DNA from: Nemertoderma westbladi
Taxonomy: Eukaryota; Xenacoelomorpha; Nemertodermatida; Nemertodermatidae
NCBI GenBank assembly: GCA_032718475.1
Contig: JAUCBJ010007010.1
Coordinates: 1 to 24,674 of the forward strand
Length of the DNA stretch: 24,674 nt
Direction of reading: 5' to 3'
In this document: in pieces, positions 18,314 through 24,674 of the stretch
Position numbering within the stretch: position 1 is the first letter of the stretch
How the letters are laid out: each line of letters opens with the position of its first letter
Notes under the pieces: generated by a model
Seen by the model: the letters and a program-made list of their open reading frames with translations, nothing else
Told to the model about the DNA's origin: nothing
Database searches by the model: none
Position numbers and translations under genes: made by a program

Positions 18314-18955
18314 TTATAATTGAATGATATTTTTATCAAAAAGTTGCTTGTCTCTTTCATCAATTTGGTTGTCCCACTCTCGCAACAAAACAGATAGTTC
18401 CTGTTTTGACAAATTGAAACCCGTATAATAGTTAAAACCAACACTATCAACGTATCTGAGGCTGATTTTCCATAAGCCAACATAGTTGGTTCCTTTAAAA
18501 GCTGTTACAAATCCAATAAACTCTGGATTTGATAATTCAATGTAGAATTGATCGCTAATAATCTCTAGCGGTGGAGAGAGAAATTGCAATAATTTCCCTC
18601 TGTATTGAATTAGAACTTCAGTAAAAGCTTTGTTTAAAAGTTTGCATTTGCCCTGTTTCTGAACGTAAACATCACCCGACGTAGGGTTGATGGAAATATT
18701 CAAATTTCCCCGCGCAAAACGAAGAGCGGGATATATCCTACCTGGTATAATTGCTGGTCTGGATTGATGTTGGTTGTTGTTGGTTGTTTCTAGAATGTCT
18801 AACAAATAGCGGGTATCTTGATGGGAAAAACAAATTGATTCGTTGTCCTCCTGAGATTCCACAATAAAATACTTGCTGTGAACGACGGTACAAGTATATT
18901 TATTGTAAGTAAATTTCCAGCTATTTGTTGCTCCGGTTTTTTGCGTTAAGGCCAT
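18314..18955 (-). CDS. PC4-like (p15/Sub1-type) putative ssDNA-binding protein
   Basis: A 213-aa protein. Residues 138-200 read as a PC4-like domain: YIELSN, a strand VTAFKG, then GLWKISLRYVD, a turn with TGFNLS, and a helix QELSVLLREWDNQIDE. That is the strand-strand-strand-helix order and the ending of the PC4/Sub1 ssDNA-binding domain. Residues 14-57 (TCTVVHSKYFIVESQE, then CFSHQDTRYLLDIL) may be a second, weaker copy. PC4-type proteins bind single-stranded DNA and act in transcription or replication. It is the first gene of the minus-strand block; its ATG directly follows an (ATT)n run. A 74-bp piece of it is copied at 19131-19204. The identification is by eye and moderate. Confidence 0.45.
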   Translation of the reverse strand: MALTQKTGATNSWKFTYNKYTCTVVHSKYFIVESQEDNESICFSHQDTRYLLDILETTNNNQHQSRPAIIPGRIYPALRFARGNLNISINPTSGDVYVQKQGKCKLLNKAFTEVLIQYRGKLLQFLSPPLEIISDQFYIELSNPEFIGFVTAFKGTNYVGLWKISLRYVDSVGFNYYTGFNLSKQELSVLLREWDNQIDERDKQLFDKNIIQL

Positions 18956-18983
18956 AATAATAATAATAATAAATACGAAAAAT

Positions 18984-19412
18984 ATTACAAGTGATAAATT
19001 TTAAACCGTATCGCTGTAATAAATTGACACCATAGTTCTCACTCTAAAATTGTGATGGTTGGAAAACAACACCTGATAAAATGATACTGAATCCGACATT
19101 GGGGTCGAAAAACCAATAACAAAAAAATAGAAAGCTGTCACAAATCCAATAAACTCTGGATTTGATAATTCAATGTAGAATTGATCGCTAATAATCTCTA
19201 GCGGCTATTTATTTTTTACTGGTTTTACAACCCTAATGTTGGAAACAGTATCATTTATTCGAGTGTATGATTTTCCAACCAACGATTATACAACAAGTAA
19301 GATAATGAAGAAATTATTAAGGAAATAACACAATTTTCAGAGTGAAAACAAAAAAAATTAGATATGGTATCAATATATTACCATAGAGATTGATTACAAG
19401 TGATGAATTTTA
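18984..19412. repeat. Inverted-repeat (foldback/MITE-like) element with captured gene fragment
   Basis: The left arm (about 19010-19130) and right arm (about 19205-19385) are imperfect reverse complements. Shared blocks include TGATACTG, GGTTGGAAAA, CACTCT, AAAATTGTG and TTGA(C/T)ACCATA. The right arm carries two extra stretches (about 45 and 13 bp). The loop, 19131-19204, is a copy of 18498-18571. The whole is flanked by a 20-bp direct repeat, ATTACAAGTGATAAATTTTA at 18984 and a one-base variant at 19393. No coding function is seen. Confidence 0.7.
19131..19204 (-). pseudogene. 74-bp duplicate of part of the PC4-like gene
   Basis: Matches 18498-18571 at 73 of 74 positions (T to C at the tenth base). 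On the minus strand it corresponds to residues 129-153 of the PC4-like protein, the start of its PC4-like domain. It sits exactly at the centre of the surrounding inverted repeat, in the same orientation as the parent gene. Confidence 0.9.
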
Positions 19413-19934
19413 TTTAAAACATTCGGTTATATATAAATTTGCAATGTGGCATGTAGTCAACGTAGAAGAGATGAAACGTGTCATAATCATCGACGAATAA
19501 GAAAAGAGATAGGGTGTAATGCGGATGAATGGTTGGTTGGCTGGTTGGTAGGTAGTATGAATAGGAAATATGTGAAAGAATATGAATCGTAGGGTTGTGC
19601 GTAATAATCAATAATTATTATAATAAAAACGCTCAGTATAATAATGTTAGTAGTAACCAGCCTTTCAATATGGGGCAGATGCTGCGGGATCGGTTAGTAT
19701 GAGTAACTATGAAAATGTTCGTATACGTGTAGCTGGAACGTGGCGGAATTTCATGTATCATACTGCTGGATGGGTAGGATGGTTGGTTGGTGAGTGGGTG
19801 GGTAACAGCAGTCGTTGAGTTGGCAATCGATATAATATCGGGGGGTATATGCATGGTGGTAGTGGTCACATTCATCGTTGTCATGGTAGCGAGGCGAAAG
19901 GGAAAGTAACCGGGGGTGGGGCTAGCCATGCGTC
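19413..19934. other. Noncoding stretch with GGTTGGT-type simple sequence
   Basis: Contains several patches of GGTTGGTTGG and GGTGGGTGGG (near 19530 and 19780). Open frames on the minus strand here (19414-19611 and 19633-20043) are rich in Pro, Ser, Thr and His because of these patches and have no recognisable motif. No gene is supported. The right end of the viral element may be hidden here. Confidence 0.45.
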
Positions 19935-20130
19935 GCGAGGTTAGGCTACGCGAAGATGAATATGCAATGGTTGGTTGATGCGATGCAGCAACGACACGAA
20001 TCAATACCGACGGGTGGTAACAGCAGTTGAGTAAGGCGGGCAACGCGAGGTTAGGCTACGCGTAAGTGATAAGCAACGATTGGTTGAAGGCAAGCGAGGC
20101 AACGATGCGAATCAATACTGTTGGTGACAG
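19935..20130. repeat. Two tandem copies of a ~110-bp repeat
   Basis: GCGAGGTTAGGCTACGCG at 19935-19952 recurs at 20045-20062. The following words TGGTTG, AACGA and CGAATCAATAC recur with the same 110-base offset. Copies are imperfect (many substitutions after the first 18 bases). They directly precede the gypsy fragment. Confidence 0.65.
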
Positions 20131-20178
20131 ATGGTGCAATTTAGCATCGGAATTTGTCATTTTTCATAGCCCTCCGAA

Positions 20179-20745
20179 ATGTGGGCCATAGCCCAGGCTA
20201 GGGAGGACTATGATGGGGAATTTGTTTCTTATACTACTATCGCAGTACCGTGGATGTGTGGTGTATATGATGCCAGTTCGCATTCCAATGTGTTTTTAAT
20301 TACATCACATAGAGTTGAAAGTATCACATCTGATATTAATCCACAAGTAAGCAAAATTTTGAACAAGTATGGCGACGTTTTCAAACCCAAATTAGCTACT
20401 GAATTTGTGAATCACTCTGTCGAACACCACATAGTAACGGAAGGACAACCTTGTTTCGCAAAACCACGCCGTTTATACGGAGACCGTTTATCAGCGGCTT
20501 CTAACGAATTTGACAATTTATTACGACAGGGTATTGTTAAACGTAGTGAGTCCCCATGGGCTACACCATTACATTGTGTAAAGAAACCAGATGGCAGTAT
20601 CCGACCTTGTGGTGACTATAGAAAATTGAACAGTATGACTGTACGCGATAACTATCCAATGCCAAACATTGCGGATATAACTGATAAATTTAGAGGGTGC
20701 AAGATTTTCAGTAAAATAGATCTCGAAAAGGCCTATTATTCACTC
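20179..20745 (+). pseudogene. Ty3/gypsy reverse transcriptase fragment
   Basis: From about 20335 the frame reads as the N-terminal part of a Ty3/gypsy reverse transcriptase: a KYGDVFKP block, then RRLYGDRLSAASNEFDNLL, GIVKRSESPWATPLHCVKK (the catalytic-core entry motif), DGSIRPCGDYRKLN and FSKIDLEKAYY with the motif A Asp. Homology stops abruptly near 20745, before the YxDD motif, and the remaining codons to 20790 are unrelated. No protease, RNase H, integrase or LTR could be seen next to it. It is a truncated internal piece. It is not clear whether it belongs to the same family as the LTR-like repeats at the left. Confidence 0.88.
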
Positions 20746-21639
20746 CCGCTTCCCCCGTGTCTCCCCGAACCCCGTAGTCTGGGCGACTGATCGCTCGGAA
20801 TATATCCGGGTTGGTATGACAGCTCCTGATTCCGGTTCATTTAAGACTCCTCTTCGCTCCCTCGCTTTGGCACAGGAACCGTTCCAGAAACCCAATAACT
20901 GGCGATATTCAAACAGAGCCGTTAAAATATAATAGGATTTATTTGTATATTATTAGGTAATAAAGAATTTTGATTAACAATTAATTTGTTTAATTATATC
21001 AGCTGATTTTGAAAAGTCCAAATTTTGCTCTCGGACCTCCACCGACGTTCTCAAAATGTTTCTATAAAATATATTACGTAATATTAGGCAGACAACAACT
21101 GATACGGATGTTGAAATATTTAAGGCAACACTTATGACTTAAGGTGCACCTTTTAGCTAAGGTTGATTTATATACAACCGGCCCCTCCTGGTCTAACAGC
21201 AAGTTAAGTAAATAAAGTTAAGTCATTGCAACTATAATTTATTAATATATTGTAAATATTAACCAAACATAAACCAATAACCCACAACCATCACACATAT
21301 AAACTGGTAACATATAGCAGAATAGCCAAGATTCAGTCTCTTCTAAAACTTATTGGGAATTCTAACTGCAAAATAAATAATAAAAACGTTAAAGTCAATA
21401 ATTTTATAGTAAAAAACGGGTATTCAGGAACTCATTATTATTAATTATTATTATTAACTTTTCAGCCAAATATATTATTATATTTTATTTTATATTTATA
21501 TTATATTATAATATAATATTGCTTATTATTATTTTTTATAATTAATTTTTTATATTATTTATAATTAAATGTAAAAGTTAGTTTCCAACGCAACTCTATT
21601 GTAATTACTTAGTAATTTTATATAAAACTTACAGTTTTA
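20746..21639. other. Intergenic A/T-rich stretch
   Basis: No gene is seen. At 21430-21570 there is a long run of TTA/TAT-type low-complexity sequence. This interval lies between the gypsy fragment and the 3' end of the FREP gene, so the 3' UTR of that minus-strand gene probably occupies its right end. Confidence 0.5.
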
Positions 21640-22311
21640 CTAAATCCAAATCTTCATTTCAACTCGAGAAGCCGGTTTATATACAGTAAAATGAACCCAA
21701 TAAGGTCCTTTCAGATGCCCCGCACCATATTCTCCGTTCAAGTTACTGTTTGCGCAGTCATCGTGCCACCACGCCCCAGTACGATGTACGGCGCAGTTGC
21801 CGTAGTCCCTCCTGTCATTATCGCGGTCCTTGGTAGAGAATGGCTGCCCGTTGTTCCACTCCAATGAGTCACCAGCAGTACCATGGTAACCGGATACATT
21901 TAGGGTGTAATTAGTTGCAGCTGATCCGATAGAGAAGTTGTTGTATTCCGCGTATTTGTGTTCGTTGTTGTAATTCTTTTTATCATAATTGTTCCAATCA
22001 TTGGGATAAGCCCACCCCTTTCCAGTGAACCACAAATCGACCCTCATCTTCACCCCGCCTTCACTCAGCCGGTGGATCGCCTCCAACCCCAACCAAAAGT
22101 TGGTATTCGGGTCGCCAAATCCTTCAACATATTCATCCCAGTTTCGATAGAAGTCAACAGATCCATCAACTCTTTGTTGAATCTTCAGCCCATCTTTATG
22201 CTTTAATAGCCGAGGAGCCATTAGCTGATACAGTGTAATGGATGAATTCGCTATCTCTGTATCCTGTAACATGGAAACTAACTCTGTAAACTGGTCTTCC
22301 AACTCTTTATT
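21640..22311 (-). CDS. Fibrinogen-related protein (FREP), last exon with fibrinogen C-terminal domain
   Basis: A host gene. Fibrinogen-like blocks appear in order: DGSVDFYRNWDEYVEGFGD (47-65, numbered from 22302), NFWLGLEAIHRLS, a Trp-rich middle, the calcium-site region STKDRDND, the NCA cysteine (170), GAWWHDDC (Cys183) and SNLNGEYG. These are the domain's paired cysteines and ligand-pocket residues. The exon starts at 22311, after a consensus acceptor (TTTCCTAACAG) on the minus strand, in phase 0, with a coiled-coil lead-in; there is no start codon in this exon. Such secreted lectins serve innate recognition in echinoderms and molluscs. The stop is at 21640-21642. It is unrelated to the virus. 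Confidence 0.85.
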   Translation of the reverse strand, partial: NKELEDQFTELVSMLQDTEIANSSITLYQLMAPRLLKHKDGLKIQQRVDGSVDFYRNWDEYVEGFGDPNTNFWLGLEAIHRLSEGGVKMRVDLWFTGKGWAYPNDWNNYDKKNYNNEHKYAEYNNFSIGSAATNYTLNVSGYHGTAGDSLEWNNGQPFSTKDRDNDRRDYGNCAVHRTGAWWHDDCANSNLNGEYGAGHLKGPYWVHFTVYKPASRVEMKIWI

Positions 22312-22879
22312 CTGTTAGGAAATATTATTAATTGAAATTGTTTATTAAATTCTGTAAATCCTCTGCACACATCTGATCAGTGGTTGGGTTGGAGTTCTCT
22401 AGGGAAATCATTAAACGCCGGCATTTCGACCCAACATTTAGAGCAATTAAATACTAACTATATTACGTCGTTGCTCATAAAATAGCACATTATAGCGTTA
22501 CGGCACGAGTGATTTTGTTTAGTGAAATAATAGAACGAGGGCCGTAAAAGATTTAATGTGGTAATTATGAACAACGGCGAATCTAATTTTATTTATTTGT
22601 GGGGAATTATTTGTAGTTTTGCACTTAAACTTTCTAGAACAACCTAATAATGACGCGGTGACATACTGGATATACTGAAATACATAGTAAATATATGGCG
22701 TTGGGACATACTGAGAAATAATGTCGCACTGCGATATAAAGTTAGGAAATATGTCGCCCTGGCGATTTGGTAGTGCGAAATTAATTCCACACAAATAAAT
22801 AAAAACATAATAATAAAACAGAAGGACTTCAACACGGCAAATAATTATGTTACAAATAATTACTGGTTAAGAAACTAAC
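22312..22879 (-). other. Intron of the FREP gene
   Basis: Bounded on the minus strand by a GTTAGT donor (22874-22879) and the TTTCCTAACAG acceptor before 22311. No coding sequence is supported inside; the short minus-strand frames at 22519-22835 look incidental. Confidence 0.6.
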
Positions 22880-23006
22880 ATCGTTCTTTAGCTCATTATT
22901 TACATCGACTTGGTTAGTTAGCTTTGTATTTATATCTTTTACTTGGTCATTCAACCGTGTAATATTTCCTCTTCAACTCTGTATTCTGTTCTTCCAGCTC
23001 TGTAAC
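22880..23006 (-). CDS. FREP coiled-coil exon, one base out of frame
   Basis: After the acceptor TTTCCTAACAG (minus strand) it reads VTELEEQNTELK, and it ends TNQVDVNNELKND before a GTTAGT donor. Both ends are in phase 0 and heptad-like, but the exon is 127 bases, not a multiple of three. A one-base frame change is needed near 22965-22970 (the AGAGGAAATATT region). Without it the first frame stops at TGA. Its first 15 codons resemble the start of the fibrinogen exon, and the same acceptor sequence precedes both, so the exons are probably duplicated copies. It would form the oligomerising stalk of the lectin. Confidence 0.6.
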
Positions 23007-23069
23007 CTGTTAGGAAATATTTTTATAACTTTTAAGAAATTGTCGCGCTCTCGTCACCGTAGTAATCAT

Positions 23070-23258
23070 AATTGAGTTGAGATAATGTCTGGGAGACCTC
23101 AGGTGACCAAAAAAGAAAGGGTAACAACAGTTACGAGCTTTCACCCAACAGGGCTTCTCAAGCCATTCATCAAGCCCTGTCGGGTGAAAGCTCGTAACTG
23201 TTGTTACCCTTTCTTTTTTGGTCACCAGAGGTCTCCCAGACATTATCTCAACTCAATT
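23070..23258. repeat. Near-perfect hairpin (87-bp arms, 15-bp loop)
   Basis: The left arm 23070-23156 and right arm 23172-23258 are reverse complements at 85 of 87 positions; the loop is 23157-23171. The outer flanks carry a similar direct repeat, TTTATAACTTTTA(A/T)GAA at 23022 and at 23262. The high arm identity suggests a recent foldback/MITE-type insertion, in the intron upstream of the FREP coiled-coil exon. Open frames within the arms are mirror images and not genes. Confidence 0.9.
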
Positions 23259-23281
23259 ATTTTATAACTTTTATGAATTTA

Positions 23282-24674
23282 TCTCAACTTGTCACCACTT
23301 ACAATATCTATGAAATCGCATGAAACTACATTTAAAATAATAATTTAAAATAACTAACAAACTTACATTAACCCTTTGGTTACTGAATATTCCCAAATAA
23401 CATATAGTAATACGCTGAAAGTTTTTACAAATTAGAGCTGCCTTTGTCTGTTTGTCAGTTTGTCTGTTAAAAACTAAGTAAGCGTATCGTCGGCCAGTAT
23501 TGGTTGACAGAAGGAGATACGCAATGCGTATCCCATTGCGCCTCATAATAGCCTCTCGTCAACAAGTCAACCCCACCGACTAGCGGCACTGGCTGTTTCA
23601 GCTGACGGGGCTCTGTCGAAAAACGCGTCCCTGATGCAGTAAGGGCCCTCTTTTGAGGAGCAATATTATTATTGCCGCGGAACTGCTTCTACTCTAGGCC
23701 AGACCTAGCCAGAAGTAGAATCCTCACCAACCATCAACACGAATAGATGAATCTGACACTTGCCCCAACACCCCCCCCCCCCCCCCCCCCGCCCCAATGA
23801 CGCAGAGGCAGACCAACAACACACCTCTTCACCTCTACCGATGTCGGAGAGTAAAATACCACGCATTATAGAATACAGGATAAGTTTGATCCAAGCAATG
23901 CAACGAAACCTGTAAGTTAGAAAATGCATGGTCCCAATATTTGCAAAATAATTACAAAGTCCTACATTTATTTTGCATGAGATACTAACAACCCGTCACT
24001 AACCACAACAAACGTACTGTATAGTACAGTAGCCTGTCGTATTCGCCCAAATACGGCAGTATAACTCTGGGTTCAGAGAACGTGTACATATTGACAGGCG
24101 GCAATCCCCTGATACAGTACCAAGCATGTGTTTGATATAAATATTAGATTTCTACTTCCATACAATTCTCATTGATTCCGCAGGTCAATGTTATAATTAA
24201 AACAGTCAATTTGATATATTCTTCCGATTCCATAGGCGGCTTACACACCAACTCCCACCCTACAGCCCTATTTATCCCAATCCATCAATTTTTGTCACAG
24301 TGTGGTCTGAGGATACTACATTATACAAAATGAGTTTTCCATCCTGATAACTCTGTTTAATTTGACAATGTTTATAATAATAACTTCACCTCGATCCATA
24401 TACCATAAGCATCAAACAGTCTTGCAATGTAATAAATCTGCCCAATAACTCATTGAACCGGAAGGACGCCCCGGGCTGACAACATAAATCAAAGCTAAAG
24501 TAAACATTATCTCTCCTTCATAGACTTATGTCTTCAATATACTACCCAGAGACAGTCAGTCCCAGGCTATACAAAATTAGTTACCTCGGAGCCAGCAGCT
24601 GCTACAGAGTATTACATAACACAAATCCATTTACTATATCATTGCCTTTCTTTCCATTTCTTTGTCACATTTTC
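23282..24674. other. Noncoding stretch, probably FREP intron or upstream DNA
   Basis: No exon with convincing splice sites and protein similarity was found. It contains a 20-C homopolymer (23771-23790), a short palindrome GATACGC-AAT-GCGTATC near 23515-23531, and mixed A/T-rich sequence. More 5' FREP exons (signal peptide) may lie here or beyond the window. Confidence 0.45.
23771..23790. repeat. Poly-C tract (20 C)
   Basis: Twenty consecutive C, followed by G and four more C. It makes the minus-strand frame at 23705-23929 look Gly-rich; that frame is an artefact of the tract. Confidence 0.95.

Larger units (their letters stand above)
951..18955. mobile_element. Endogenous Polinton/Maverick-like (adintovirus-like) dsDNA virus, interrupted
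   Basis: Capsid protein, adenain-like protease and protein-primed PolB occur together, the diagnostic combination for Polinton-type viruses. Structural genes run on the plus strand (951-6871). Replication and regulatory genes run on the minus strand (18955-13131), with their 3' ends facing each other. The element is interrupted by an LTR-like insertion (2923-4153) and a LINE (about 8640-12870). No integrase or FtsK/HerA-type packaging ATPase could be found in the window, and no terminal inverted repeats of the virus itself could be identified. The left limit is therefore unknown: a foreign repeat abuts the first gene. The right limit lies somewhere after 18955. The boundaries given are simply the first and last viral genes. 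Confidence 0.85.

Noticed and set aside
19414-20043. Minus-strand frames of 65 and 136 aa
   Set aside because: Composition follows the GGTTGGT and GGTGGG simple sequence read in reverse; no domain or conserved pattern.
21958-22206. Plus-strand 82-aa frame
   Set aside because: It is a shadow of the fibrinogen exon on the opposite strand.
23010-23267. Two mirror-image frames in the hairpin
   Set aside because: They are the same sequence read from both arms of the palindrome, not independent genes.
23705-23929. Minus-strand 74-aa Gly-rich frame
   Set aside because: It is open only because it reads through the poly-C tract.

Overview
This window looks like a stretch of marine-invertebrate nuclear DNA, most likely echinoderm and possibly sea cucumber. 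It carries a decayed or imperfectly assembled endogenous Polinton/Maverick-like dsDNA virus nested with retroelements. The host guess rests on a fibrinogen-related lectin exon (FREP type) with split coiled-coil exons at 21.6-23.0 kb, a frequent TAGGCCTA-type word in the noncoding DNA, and the invertebrate-type LINE and Ty3/gypsy pieces. It is an inference, not a species call.

Layout. (1) 1-894: one copy, in minus orientation, of a >0.9 kb repeat whose clean edge is TGTA; it runs out of the window. (2) 951-6871: plus-strand viral late-type block, almost without gaps: two related capsid-associated proteins (1, 2), a small Gly-rich core/precursor protein, a major capsid protein of the F54H12.2-like family, an adenain-like cysteine protease, and a 216-aa protein with a CxxH/CxxH/CxxxC cluster. 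A second copy of the repeat (2923-4153, plus orientation, TG...CA ends, 5-bp target duplication) is inserted inside the small core gene. (3) 6872-8630: noncoding DNA with one 117-aa minus-strand gene. (4) About 8640-12870: a dead non-LTR retrotransposon (ORF1, then endonuclease and reverse transcriptase). (5) 18955-13131, minus strand: viral early/replication-type block, read in order: a 213-aa protein with a PC4-like C-terminal domain, a 139-aa protein with a basic tail, a protein-primed family B DNA polymerase in three frames with an N-terminal zinc-finger region, and a 193-aa protein that I read as a two-repeat TATA-binding-protein fold. (6) 18984-19412: an inverted-repeat element whose loop is a 73/74-identical copy of part of the neighbouring PC4-like gene. 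(7) 19.4-21.6 kb: simple and tandem repeats and a Ty3/gypsy reverse-transcriptase fragment. (8) 21.6-24.7 kb: minus-strand FREP gene (fibrinogen C-terminal exon plus one coiled-coil exon), with a near-perfect 87-bp-arm hairpin in an intron and a 20-C tract.

The viral genes would fit together as capsid shell, maturation protease and protein-primed replication, with PC4-like and TBP-like factors probably acting in DNA binding, transcription or replication. No integrase and no packaging ATPase lies in the window, so the element is either incomplete or continues to the left. Several viral genes, and one host exon, are broken by single-base shifts rather than by stop substitutions. That points either to recent decay or to indel errors in the assembly. 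The most novel-looking item is the TBP-like gene overlapping the polymerase 3' end.
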